Shown here in pieces: positions 36,911 through 45,156 of a stretch of 64,000 bases of DNA. The notes under the pieces are model-generated. The model saw only the letters and a program-made list of their open reading frames with translations, was not told the DNA's origin and did no database searches. The DNA is taken from positions 2,852,001 to 2,916,000 of the forward strand of contig NZ_CP119147.1 of NCBI RefSeq assembly GCF_029167645.1. Direction: 5' to 3'. Position 1 is the stretch's first letter; each line of letters starts with the position of its first letter. Position numbers and translations under genes: made by a program. The stretch comes from Streptomyces sp. AM 2-1-1 (GTDB lineage Bacteria; Actinomycetota; Actinomycetes; Streptomycetales; Streptomycetaceae).

Positions 36911-37830
36911 GCGGTATCCAGCAGATCCACGAGGTGGGCGCGAAGGCCCTGCAGTGGCTGCACGCCCACCGGGACGGGTTCCGGCTGGAGGACGACCCGT
37001 CCCCCGAGGTCGGCATGCTGGACCGGTTCCAGCCTCTCGGTGAGCTGGCGCTCATCAGCAAGGTGATCTTCCGCGAGGGTGTCGCCGGATCCCAGCAGGC
37101 CTCGCTCGCCCGTTCCCTCCTCGACTTCGCCTGGCACGAGCTGCTGGACTCCGGTCATCGCCTGCTGGAGGGCCAGCGGCGCGAGCCGCTCTCGCCGGCG
37201 CCGATGGAGGTGTACCTGCCGTTCAAGGAGCTGGGGTATCAGCACCAGGGTCTCGAAACGGCCGTCCGCCTCAACCACCGGCTCGGCAGCTGGGGCCGGC
37301 TGGAGGTGCGGCCGACCCGGCGCCTCGGCATCGCCACGGTCGAGCGCCGCTTCGGGCTCGCCGCGAGCCTCCCGGAGGACGAGGCGTTCCGGCGCACCTG
37401 GCTCGCCGGCCGCCCCGAGCCGTGGACCGTCGAAGGGCACACCGGCTACGACATCACCCACACCGTCTTCCACCTCACCGACTGGGGGCAGTCCCCCGAA
37501 GGGCTTCCGCCCGAGACCGCCGAGTACCTCGCACTCTGGCTGCCCGTCTGGCTGGACGACTGGCTCGACCTGAAGCGGTGGGACCTCCTGGGGGAGCTGC
37601 TCGTCGTCGACGCCTGCCTGCCCGAGCCGACGCTCGACGCGGACGCCTGGCGCGGATTCGCCGCCGCGCAGCAACCGGACGGGGCGATGCCGGCGCTGCT
37701 GGGGATGCCCGGGGGCGACCCGGAGACCGTCTTCGACCTCGTCTACCACCCGACGCTGGTGGCCGCGTTCGCCTCGGCGCTGGCGGTCTCCCGGTCCCTG
37801 TCGGACCTCACCTCGGCGGCCTCCGCGTGA
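36907..37830 (+). CDS. DUF6895-like protein B (paralog of A)
   Basis: The protein has 307 residues. It aligns by eye over most of its length with the preceding protein: FQPLGELALISKVIF, LLDFAWHELLDSGHRLLEG, MEVYLPFKELGYQHQGLETA, a GYDITHTVFHLTDWG block, WLPVWLDDWLDLKRWDLLGE and VYHPTLVAAFASALAVSR. The pair is an ancient tandem duplication, retained together and coupled by ATGA. The TH-x3-H-x-TDWG and YHxTLVxAFA motifs are identical in layout, so both probably keep the same biochemical site. Function unknown. Confidence 0.65.
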   Translation: MSGIQQIHEVGAKALQWLHAHRDGFRLEDDPSPEVGMLDRFQPLGELALISKVIFREGVAGSQQASLARSLLDFAWHELLDSGHRLLEGQRREPLSPAPMEVYLPFKELGYQHQGLETAVRLNHRLGSWGRLEVRPTRRLGIATVERRFGLAASLPEDEAFRRTWLAGRPEPWTVEGHTGYDITHTVFHLTDWGQSPEGLPPETAEYLALWLPVWLDDWLDLKRWDLLGELLVVDACLPEPTLDADAWRGFAAAQQPDGAMPALLGMPGGDPETVFDLVYHPTLVAAFASALAVSRSLSDLTSAASA

Positions 37831-38954
37831 GTGCGGGACCCGCCGTCGCCCGTACCGCGCCCGGCGGCCCCGGTCTCCCCGAGGGGGCCGACCGGGCCGC
37901 TGCGGCCGACGCGCTTCTGCTGGGCCGCGCTGCCGACGCGATCGGCCCGGCGCCCGGCCTGGTGCTCGCGCTCAGCCGCTACGGCCGCCGCACCCTGCAC
38001 TCCACCGGCACCGCGCCCGCCGGCGGCCGGCCGCGCGACCGCCTCCGGTACGAACTCGGCTCGGCGTCCAAGACCTTCACCGGGCTGCTGCTCGCCCGGC
38101 TGGTCGCCGCCGGCCGGTTCTCCTACGACGACCCGGCGGCGGAGCTCCTGGCCCCCGGCCACCCGGTGCACCCCTCGGTGCGGGCGATCACCCTGCGCCA
38201 TCTGGTCACCCACACCTCGGGGCTGCCCGGCCTGCCGGCCGACTTCTACCCCCAGGCCGTACCGCGCTGGACCACCGCCCCGTACGCCGGTTACCCGGCC
38301 GGCCGGGTCGTCCGCGCCTTCCTGCGGGCCCGCCCGCGCCACGCGCCCGGGACACGCTGGCACTACTCGAACTTCGCGGTCGCGGTGCTGGCCCACACCC
38401 TCGCCACCGCGACCGGCACGCCCTGGGAGGTCCTCGTCCACCGGGAGGTCCTCGCGCCACTGGGCCTGGACGCCACCTCGCTCGCTCCGGGACGGCCGGG
38501 CGCCGACGCACGGGGCCACCTGCGCGGCGGGGAGCCGGTGCCGGTGCTCGACATCGGCGGGTTCGCCGGGGCGGGCGCCGTCCGGTCCACCCCGCACGAC
38601 CTGCTGACCTTCCTGGAGGCGCACCTCGCGGCGAGCGGCGCGTACGCCGGGACCGGGGCGGCCGGGGACATGCCGACCGTGCCGCCGGACGGCCCGCTCA
38701 CCGCCGCGCTGGCGGGGATGGCACGGCCGGTGCTCCGCCGGGGCCCGCGCCACACCCACACCCACACGCTGACGTGGTTCCAGCACGCGACCCCGCACGG
38801 GCCGGTGAACTTCCACGCCGGGGCGACCCCCGGGCAGCAGGCGTTCCTCGGCTACTGTCCGGACACCGGGACCGCGCTGGCCGCCGTCTGCACCCGGCGG
38901 GTGTCGTTCAGGGACCCGTTCGTCGCGACGGCCCACGGCCTGCTGACCGACTGA
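37827..38954 (+). CDS. Serine hydrolase, beta-lactamase/PBP4* fold
   Basis: The protein has 375 residues. It has class C beta-lactamase-like architecture: the catalytic SxxK in LGSASKTFTGLLLARL near residue 75, and the second motif YSN in WHYSNFAVAVLAHTLA near residue 178. The HxG motif equivalent is probably NFHAGATPGQ near 330. There is no signal peptide, so it likely acts in the cytoplasm. Members act as peptidases, esterases or transpeptidase-like cyclases. It overlaps the DUF6895-like B stop (GTGA), and as the last gene of the peptide operon it is the obvious candidate for cleaving or cyclising the peptide, which is inference only. Confidence 0.85.
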   Translation: MSAGPAVARTAPGGPGLPEGADRAAAADALLLGRAADAIGPAPGLVLALSRYGRRTLHSTGTAPAGGRPRDRLRYELGSASKTFTGLLLARLVAAGRFSYDDPAAELLAPGHPVHPSVRAITLRHLVTHTSGLPGLPADFYPQAVPRWTTAPYAGYPAGRVVRAFLRARPRHAPGTRWHYSNFAVAVLAHTLATATGTPWEVLVHREVLAPLGLDATSLAPGRPGADARGHLRGGEPVPVLDIGGFAGAGAVRSTPHDLLTFLEAHLAASGAYAGTGAAGDMPTVPPDGPLTAALAGMARPVLRRGPRHTHTHTLTWFQHATPHGPVNFHAGATPGQQAFLGYCPDTGTALAAVCTRRVSFRDPFVATAHGLLTD

Positions 38955-38994
38955 ACGCGGACGCGGGGCACGACGGGGCGGGGCACGGCGGGGT

Positions 38995-39921
38995 TCAGGC
39001 GCCCGGTGCGGGCGTCAGGTGGTCTTTCGCCGCGTTCTTCGCCGCGTTCTTCGCGGCCACCACCGCGTCGAAGACCTCGCGCTTGGGCAGCCCGGCCTCC
39101 GTCGCGACCGCGGCGATGGCCTCCTTGCGCCGCTCCCCCGCCTCCTCGCGGACCTGGACCCGGCGCACCAGTTCCTCCGCGTCCAGCTCCTCGGCCACGT
39201 CGCCCGCGCCCTCGACGACCACGGTGATCTCGCCCCGTACGCCCTCGGCCGCCCACACCGCGAGCTCGCCGAGCGGGCCGCGCTTCACCTCTTCGTACGT
39301 CTTCGTCAGCTCGCGGCAGACGGCGGCCCGCCGGTCCGCGCCGAAGACCTCGGCCATCGCGGCGAGGGTGTCGTCGAGGCGGTGCGGGGCCTCGAAGAAG
39401 ACCATGGTGCGGCGCTCACCGGCGACCTCGCGGAGGCGGCCGAGACGCTCGCCCGCCTTGCGGGGCAGGAAGCCCTCGAAGCAGAACCGGTCCACCGGCA
39501 GGCCGGAGAGCGCCAGCGCGGTGAGGACCGCCGAGGGACCGGGCACCGCGGTGACCTTGATGTCCTTCTCGACGGCGGCGGCGACCAGGCGGTAGCCGGG
39601 GTCGGAGACGGACGGCATGCCCGCGTCGGTGACGAGCAGCACCCGCGCCCCACCGGTCAGCGCCTCGACCAGCTCCGGAGTGCGGGCCGACTCGTTCCCC
39701 TCGAAGTAGGAGACGACCCGCCCCGTGGTGTGGATGCCGAGCGCCTGGGTGAGGCGGCGCAGCCGGCGGGTGTCCTCCGCCGCGACGACGTCCGCCGTCT
39801 CCAGCTCGGCGGCGAGCCGCGGCGGGGCGTCCGCCACGTCGCCGATGGGGGTGCCGGCGAGGACCAGCGTTCCGGGCGTCGGCGTTCCAGGAGGTCCGGG
39901 CGTTCCAGGCGTTTCAGTCAC
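38995..39921 (-). CDS. rsmI: 16S rRNA (cytidine1402-2'-O)-methyltransferase
   Basis: The protein has 308 residues and belongs to the tetrapyrrole-methylase-like SAM superfamily. LVLAGTPIGDVADAPPR starts the core, then VVAAEDTRRLRRLTQALG, VLLVTDAGMPSVSDPGYRL and AVPGPSAVLTALALSGLP, all RsmI signatures. It methylates the 2'-OH of C1402 in the ribosomal decoding centre. The Pro/Thr-rich start (TETPGTPGPPG) and the KNAAKNAAKDH tail are genus-level decorations. It is divergent from the mannosyltransferase gene. Confidence 0.93.
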   Translation of the reverse strand: MTETPGTPGPPGTPTPGTLVLAGTPIGDVADAPPRLAAELETADVVAAEDTRRLRRLTQALGIHTTGRVVSYFEGNESARTPELVEALTGGARVLLVTDAGMPSVSDPGYRLVAAAVEKDIKVTAVPGPSAVLTALALSGLPVDRFCFEGFLPRKAGERLGRLREVAGERRTMVFFEAPHRLDDTLAAMAEVFGADRRAAVCRELTKTYEEVKRGPLGELAVWAAEGVRGEITVVVEGAGDVAEELDAEELVRRVQVREEAGERRKEAIAAVATEAGLPKREVFDAVVAAKNAAKNAAKDHLTPAPGA

Positions 39922-39982
39922 AGAACCATTCTCCCAGCCCGGGAGGCACCCCTCGCACAGATGATTTCCCTACGATGGCGCG

Positions 39983-41752
39983 GTGACGAGTACTGCGCCC
40001 GACGCCCGGCAGGGCCACGACGCCGGGGACGAACTCCCCGGCGAGCAGCCTTCTCCCTGGGAGCGGCGGCTGCACCGCTTCGGCCACGTGCCCCGGAAGG
40101 ACATCGGGCTGCGTGAACGCCTGATCCCTCCCTACACCCGGCCGAGCCCCCGTGTCTGGGGCGTCCTCGGGGTGTCCCCGGTGCTGGCGGACCGGCTGCT
40201 GCGGTGGTCGGGATGGGCCGGTCCGCTGCTGGTGACCCTCGTCGCCGGGGTGCTGCGCTTCTGGCGGCTGGGGCAGCCCGACGCGGTGATATTCGACGAG
40301 ACCTACTACGCCAAGGACGCCTGGGCCCTGATCAACCAGGGGTACGAAGGCGCCTGGCCCAAGGACATCGACAAGGTCATCCTCAACGACCCGTCCCGCG
40401 TGGACGTCCCCGTCGAGCCGGGGTACGTGGTGCACCCGCCGGTCGGCAAGTGGGTCATCGGGCTCGGCGAGCACATCTTCGGCTTCACACCGTTCGGCTG
40501 GCGGTTCATGGTGGCGGTGCTCGGCACCCTGTCGGTGCTGCTGCTCTGCCGGATCGGGCGCCGGATGTTCCGCTCGACGTTCCTGGGGTGCCTGGCCGGC
40601 CTGCTGCTCGCGGTGGACGGCCTGCACTTCGTCATGAGCCGCACCGCCCTGCTCGACCTGGTGCTGATGTTCTTCGTGGTCGCGGCCTTCGGCTGCCTCG
40701 TGAACGACCGGGACTGGGCCCGCCGGAGACTGGCCCGGGCGCTCCCCGTCGACGGGGACGGAGTGCTCCGCCCGGACGCCCGGACCGCCCAGACCCTGCG
40801 CCTCGGCCCGCGCCCCTGGCGGCTCGCGGCCGGGCTGATGCTCGGCCTCGCCTTCGGCACCAAGTGGAACGGCCTCTACATCCTCGCCGCGTTCGCCGTC
40901 ATGTCGGTCCTCTGGGACGTGGGCGCCCGCCGCACGGCCGGCGCGGCCCGCCCGTACGCGGCGGTCCTCCGCCGCGACCTGCTGCCCGCCTTCGTCTCCA
41001 CGGTCCCGGTCGCCCTCGCCACGTACCTCGTCTCCTGGACGGGCTGGCTGGTCACCGACAAGGGGTACGACCGCGACTGGGCGAACAGCGCGGAGGGCCG
41101 GAAGGGTTCCTGGACCTTCCTCCCCGACTGGCTGCGCAGCCTCTGGCACTACGAACACCAGGTCTACGACTTCCACGTCGGCCTGACCTCCGGTCACACC
41201 TACCAGTCGAACCCGTGGAGCTGGATCGTCCTCGGCCGCCCCGTCTCGTACTTCTACGAGGAGCCGAGCTGCGCCGAATCGGCCACCGGCAAGTGCTCCC
41301 GCGAGGTGCTGGCGCTGGGCACACCGCTGCTCTGGTGGGCCGCCTGCTTCGCCCTCGTGTACGTCCTGTGGCGCTGGTTCTTCCGCCGCGACTGGCGGGC
41401 GGGTGCCATCGCCTGCGGGGTCGCGGCGGGTTGGGTGCCGTGGTTCTTCTACCAGGAACGCACGATCTTCCTCTTCTACGCGGTCGTCTTCGTGCCCTTC
41501 CTCTGCCTCGCCGTGACGATGATGATCGGCGCGATGATCGGCCCGGCCGCCGGCACCGGGACCCGCGCGGAACTGGGCCTCTCCACCTCCGACCCCACCG
41601 GCGAACGCCGCCGGGCGATCGGGGCGGTGGCGGCGGGTCTGCTGGTGCTGCTGATCGTCTGGAACTTCATTTATTTCTGGCCGCTGTACACGGGGAACCC
41701 GATCCCGGAGCCGGACTGGCGGAACCGGATGTGGCTGGACACCTGGGTGTAG
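39983..41752 (+). CDS. pmt: Protein O-mannosyltransferase (dolichyl/polyprenyl phosphate-mannose type)
   Basis: The protein has 589 residues and is a GT39/GT-C transmembrane enzyme. The early extracytoplasmic loop bears the catalytic acidic pair in VIFDETYYAKDAW (about 105). Around eleven hydrophobic helices include LLVTLVAGVLRFW and GCLAGLLLAVDGLHFVMSR. It transfers mannose from polyprenyl-phosphate-mannose to Ser/Thr of secreted proteins. In S. coelicolor Pmt is needed for phage phiC31 infection and normal antibiotic sensitivity. The GTG start has no strong ribosome binding site. It is divergent from rsmI with a 61-nt gap. Confidence 0.92.
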   Translation: MTSTAPDARQGHDAGDELPGEQPSPWERRLHRFGHVPRKDIGLRERLIPPYTRPSPRVWGVLGVSPVLADRLLRWSGWAGPLLVTLVAGVLRFWRLGQPDAVIFDETYYAKDAWALINQGYEGAWPKDIDKVILNDPSRVDVPVEPGYVVHPPVGKWVIGLGEHIFGFTPFGWRFMVAVLGTLSVLLLCRIGRRMFRSTFLGCLAGLLLAVDGLHFVMSRTALLDLVLMFFVVAAFGCLVNDRDWARRRLARALPVDGDGVLRPDARTAQTLRLGPRPWRLAAGLMLGLAFGTKWNGLYILAAFAVMSVLWDVGARRTAGAARPYAAVLRRDLLPAFVSTVPVALATYLVSWTGWLVTDKGYDRDWANSAEGRKGSWTFLPDWLRSLWHYEHQVYDFHVGLTSGHTYQSNPWSWIVLGRPVSYFYEEPSCAESATGKCSREVLALGTPLLWWAACFALVYVLWRWFFRRDWRAGAIACGVAAGWVPWFFYQERTIFLFYAVVFVPFLCLAVTMMIGAMIGPAAGTGTRAELGLSTSDPTGERRRAIGAVAAGLLVLLIVWNFIYFWPLYTGNPIPEPDWRNRMWLDTWV

Positions 41753-41759
41753 CGGGTGA

Positions 41760-41815
41760 GGCCCGGAGGAGCGTCCTGGGGTGGCCGTCCCCACCCCCGG
41801 ACGGTCCTCCGGGCC
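41760..41815 (+). terminator. Terminator of pmt
   Basis: GGCCCGGAGGA (41760-41770) and TCCTCCGGGCC (41805-41815) are exact complements. The internal CGTCC/GGACG and GGGTGG/CCACCC segments allow an almost continuous long stem. Confidence 0.75.
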
Positions 41816-41952
41816 TCCACGCCGGGTCATGCCGTGGACGACCCCAAGCGGGGAGAGCGCTCCCCCCTCCACCCCCGCACAGCGTCCCGTTCTGATAACA
41901 ACTGGCCCTCCCCACACTCATGTCCCGTACAGTCATGCACGCAGGTCGATTC

Positions 41953-41966
41953 TTGAACATGTTCAA
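41953..41966. promoter_or_regulatory. Perfect 14-bp palindrome upstream of the PBP gene
   Basis: TTGAACATGTTCAA lies 28 nt before the ATG of the penicillin-binding protein, so a bound protein would cover the transcript start. The spacing does not fit the LexA SOS box of actinobacteria (GAAC-N4-GTTC). The regulator is unknown. Confidence 0.5.
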
Positions 41967-41993
41967 AGAAGATCTCGGGGGAGGGACCGCATC

Positions 41994-43622
41994 ATGCGCA
42001 GCGGAGCCAAGGTCGCCATCGTCGGCGGGGCGTTCGTGCTGGTGGCCGGAGGGTTGAGCTACGGCGCGTACACCGTGCTGACCGGGGACGGGGACGTCGG
42101 CATCGGGTCGCAGAGCGCACCCGCCGAGGTGAAGAGCGGACCGCCGGACGCCAAGGAGATCGCCGCCGCGTCGAAGGCGTTCTTCGATGCCTGGTCCTCC
42201 GGAAACGGGTCACTGGCCTCGCAGTTGACCAACAACGCGGTCGACGCCGAGCCCGTGCTGACCGGCTACTCCACCGAGGCGCACATCGAGAACCCGGTGA
42301 TCACGCCTGGTCCGGCGGTCGGGGCGACCGTCCCGTACACGGTGAAGGCGACCGTCTCCTACGAGGGGAAGAGCCGGCCGCTCTCCTACTCCTCCGAGCT
42401 GACCGTGGTCCGCGGGCTGACCACCGGCAAGGCGCTCGTCGACTGGCAACCCAGCGTCGTCCATCCGAAGTTGACGAAGGGGGCGAAGCTCGTCACCGGG
42501 GAGCCGTCCGCGCCGGAGATCGAGGCGGTGGACCACAACGGCACGGTGCTGACGGCGGAGAAGTTCCCTTCGCTCGGGCCGGTCATCGCCACACTGCGGC
42601 AGAAGTACGGGGAGAAGGCGGGCGGCTCCGCCGGCATCGAGACGTGGATCGAGGGCCCGGACGAGGCCACCCCCGACATCACCCTGCTGACGCTCGCCAA
42701 GGGCAAGCCGGGCAAGGTCCGGACGACCATCGACGCGGACGTGCAGGCGGCGGCCGAGAAGGCGGTGAAGCAGTACGACGAAGCCTCCGTCGTCGCGGTC
42801 AGGCCGTCGACCGGTGCCATCCGGGCGGTCGCCAACAACCCGGTGACCGAGTTCAACGTGGCACTGGAGGGCCAGCAGGCACCCGGCTCGACGATGAAGA
42901 TCGTGACCGCGGCGATGCTCCTGGAACGCGGCAAGGCCACGGCGAACGGGGCCGTCGAATGCCCCGTGGACGTGATGTACCAGGGCCGGACGTTCCACAA
43001 CCTGAACAACTCCTCGCTCCCGGACGGCAGCAGCTTCACCCAGACCTTCGCCAACTCCTGCAACACCGGCTTCATCAAGCTGATCGACGACGTGGACGAC
43101 GACTCCGCGCTCGCGAAGGAGGCGAAGGAGGTCTTCGGGATCGGGGAGGACTGGAAGACCGGTGTCACCAGCTTCGACGGGAGTGTGCCCGAGGAGACCG
43201 GCGGTGAGGCCGCGGCCCAGTACATCGGGCAGGGCACGATCCAGATGAACGTCCTCAACATGGCGTCCATCACCGCCACGGCCCGCACCGGGACCTTCCA
43301 CCAGCCGGTCATCGTGCCGCTCGACCTCGACGGCCGGCCCGCCGCCACGGCGTCGCGCTCGCTCCCGTCCTCCGTCGTCCAGCAGCTCACCACGATGATG
43401 CGGGCCACCGCCGCGTGGGGCACCGGCGCGAAGGCCATGGCCTCGGTCGGCGGCGACAAGGGCGCGAAGACGGGCTCCGCCGAGGTCGACGGACAGGGGA
43501 AGTCCAACAGCTGGTTCACCGGATTCAGCGACGACCTGGCGGCGGCCGGTGTAGTCCAGTCCGGCGGCCACGGCGGCGACGCGGCCGGTCCCATCGTCGC
43601 AGCGGTCCTGCGGGCGGGGTGA
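41994..43622 (+). CDS. Class B penicillin-binding protein (NTF2-like plus transpeptidase)
   Basis: The protein has 542 residues. An N-terminal membrane anchor (VAIVGGAFVLVAGGLSYGAY) is followed by an NTF2-like MecA_N-type domain at about 45-150 (AFFDAWSSGNGSLASQLTNN). The transpeptidase domain has SxxK in APGSTMKIVTAAML near 300, SxN in FANSCNTGFIKL near 355 and KTG in GAKTGSAEVDG near 490. It cross-links peptidoglycan outside the membrane. Such short class B enzymes often serve sporulation-specific wall synthesis in Streptomyces. GGAGGG lies 8 nt before the ATG. A palindrome upstream suggests dedicated regulation. Confidence 0.92.
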   Translation: MRSGAKVAIVGGAFVLVAGGLSYGAYTVLTGDGDVGIGSQSAPAEVKSGPPDAKEIAAASKAFFDAWSSGNGSLASQLTNNAVDAEPVLTGYSTEAHIENPVITPGPAVGATVPYTVKATVSYEGKSRPLSYSSELTVVRGLTTGKALVDWQPSVVHPKLTKGAKLVTGEPSAPEIEAVDHNGTVLTAEKFPSLGPVIATLRQKYGEKAGGSAGIETWIEGPDEATPDITLLTLAKGKPGKVRTTIDADVQAAAEKAVKQYDEASVVAVRPSTGAIRAVANNPVTEFNVALEGQQAPGSTMKIVTAAMLLERGKATANGAVECPVDVMYQGRTFHNLNNSSLPDGSSFTQTFANSCNTGFIKLIDDVDDDSALAKEAKEVFGIGEDWKTGVTSFDGSVPEETGGEAAAQYIGQGTIQMNVLNMASITATARTGTFHQPVIVPLDLDGRPAATASRSLPSSVVQQLTTMMRATAAWGTGAKAMASVGGDKGAKTGSAEVDGQGKSNSWFTGFSDDLAAAGVVQSGGHGGDAAGPIVAAVLRAG

Positions 43623-43731
43623 CCCGGGCGCGGCCGCGCGTGGGGGAAGCCGGGCGCGGCCGCCCTGCCACCCGGCTCCGGATCACCGCCGACCCGCCCG
43701 GCGACCCGTCGGAGTGCGTAGCGTGCGGGTC

Positions 43732-44268
43732 ATGAGTACTTCGACCGCAGGCTCCGCCGCCGAGCCCCAGCCCGCCCCCGTCTCCCCCGCGCACCCCGAC
43801 GCGCACCCCCGGTTCGCCGCCGCGCTGGCGGAGTTGGGCGTGAGCGTGGAGGTACGCCGCTTCCCCGATGCCACCCGCACGGCGGCCGAGGCGGCCGCCG
43901 CGATCGGCTGCGGGCTCGCCGAGATCACCAAGTCCCTGGTGTTCGTGGCCGACGGCGCCCCGGTGGTGGTCCTGATGGACGGCGCCTCCCGGGTCGACGT
44001 CGAGCGGGTGCGCGAGGTGCTGGGCGCGGCGAAGGTGAAGCGCGCGGGGGCCGACGTGGTCCGCGAGGCGACCGGGTACGCGATCGGGGGCGTACCGCCC
44101 TTCGGCCATGCGACGCGGACCCGGGTGCTGGCCGACCAGGGCTTGCTGGATCACTCGATCGTGTGGGCGGCGGCGGGAACCCCGCACACGGTCTTCCCGC
44201 TCGATCCGGAGAGCCTGATCGCCCACGCGGGCGGCACGGTGGTGGACGTGCGCGAGCGGAGCGCCTGA
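43732..44268 (+). CDS. YbaK/EbsC-type aminoacyl-tRNA deacylase
   Basis: The protein has 178 residues. The YbaK domain signatures are CGLAEITKSLVFVADGAPVV (with the conserved Lys near residue 68), VLGAAKVKRA and GYAIGGVPPFGH. Members hydrolyse mischarged tRNAs such as Cys-tRNA-Pro or Ala-tRNA-Pro in trans. A 40-residue Ala/Pro-rich extension precedes the domain. The ATG at 43732 has only a weak upstream G-rich stretch. It is monocistronic. Confidence 0.85.
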   Translation: MSTSTAGSAAEPQPAPVSPAHPDAHPRFAAALAELGVSVEVRRFPDATRTAAEAAAAIGCGLAEITKSLVFVADGAPVVVLMDGASRVDVERVREVLGAAKVKRAGADVVREATGYAIGGVPPFGHATRTRVLADQGLLDHSIVWAAAGTPHTVFPLDPESLIAHAGGTVVDVRERSA

Positions 44269-44278
44269 CGCGCCTGCC

Positions 44279-44303
44279 GTGCACGCGGGCGCCGGGCGTG
44301 CAC
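44279..44303. terminator. Hairpin between convergent genes
   Basis: GTGCACGC (44279-44286) and GCGTGCAC (44296-44303) are exact complements with a 9-nt loop, between the deacylase and the SDR. Confidence 0.6.
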
Positions 44304-44314
44304 CCGCGCCCCGC

Positions 44315-45109
44315 TCACTCCCCCGCCATCGCCTGCTTGAAGCCCGTGTTGACGGCGAGCAGGCCACCGTCGACGCGGAGGGTGGTCCCGGTGATCCAGG
44401 ACGCGTCGCGGGAGGCGAGGAAGGCGACGGCGGCGGCGATGTCCTCCGGCTCGCCGATGCGGCCGAGGGGGTAGAGGGCGGCGGCGCGGTCGAGTTCGGC
44501 GTCGCGGCCCGCCCAGGCGTCGGTGCGCAGGGTGCCGGGGGCGATGAGGTTGACACGCACCCCACGCGGTCCGGCATGGCCGGCGAGCGTACGGGTCAGG
44601 CTGGTGAGGCCCGCCTTGGCGGCGCTGTAGGCGTGGCCGCCGAAGTCCTGCTCGCCGTTGACCGAGCCGATGTTGACGATCGCGCCCCGGCCGGAAGCGG
44701 CCAGGTGCGGGAGGGCGGCCCGCGAGCAGCGGAACGCGCCGCCGAGGCAGATGTCCAGGTCCCGCTGCCAGACCTCGTCGCTCTCGTCCTCGAAGAGCGG
44801 GGCGTCCGGACCGGCCGCGTAGGCGTTGTTGACCAGCACGTCGAGCCGGCCGAAGGCCGCGACCGCGTGCGCCACCGCCGCCTCCACGGCCGCCCGGTCG
44901 CCGACGTCGCAGGCGAGGGAGTCGGCCGATCCTCCCTCGTCCCGTATCCGCCCGGCGGTGGCCCCGGCCCGGGCCGGGTCGAGGTCGGTGACGAGGACCG
45001 AGGCGCCCTCGGCCGCGAGCCTGCGGGCGGTGGCGGCGCCGACGCCCTGTCCGGCGCCGGTGATGAGGATGCTGTGGCCGTCGAAACGCGCGAGCGTGTG
45101 GGGTGTCAT
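44315..45109 (-). CDS. Short-chain dehydrogenase/reductase
   Basis: The protein has 264 residues. The cofactor loop is TGAGQGVG, then LVTDLDPARA (Asp after beta2 suggests NAD preference), NNAYAAGPD, the catalytic Ser in IVNIGSVNG and the Tyr/Lys in AYSAAKAGL. The C-terminal WITGTTLRVDGGLL is the classical SDR end. The substrate is unknown, and the closest resemblance is to glucose-1-dehydrogenase/3-oxoacyl reductase types. It is 47 nt downstream of a serine hydrolase on the same strand and may be co-expressed with it. Confidence 0.85.
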   Translation of the reverse strand: MTPHTLARFDGHSILITGAGQGVGAATARRLAAEGASVLVTDLDPARAGATAGRIRDEGGSADSLACDVGDRAAVEAAVAHAVAAFGRLDVLVNNAYAAGPDAPLFEDESDEVWQRDLDICLGGAFRCSRAALPHLAASGRGAIVNIGSVNGEQDFGGHAYSAAKAGLTSLTRTLAGHAGPRGVRVNLIAPGTLRTDAWAGRDAELDRAAALYPLGRIGEPEDIAAAVAFLASRDASWITGTTLRVDGGLLAVNTGFKQAMAGE

Positions 45110-45156
45110 GGGGGCGACCGTACTGCCCCGGGCGGGACCGCTGTACCGGAGCGGTC

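Noticed and set aside
41953..41966. LexA/SOS box upstream of the PBP
   Set aside because: The two GAAC/GTTC halves are separated by 2 bp instead of the 4 bp of the actinobacterial SOS box.
43628..43639. GCGCGGCCGCGC palindrome after the PBP gene as terminator or operator
   Set aside because: It is part of generally GC-repetitive DNA with overlapping direct repeats and no extended stem.
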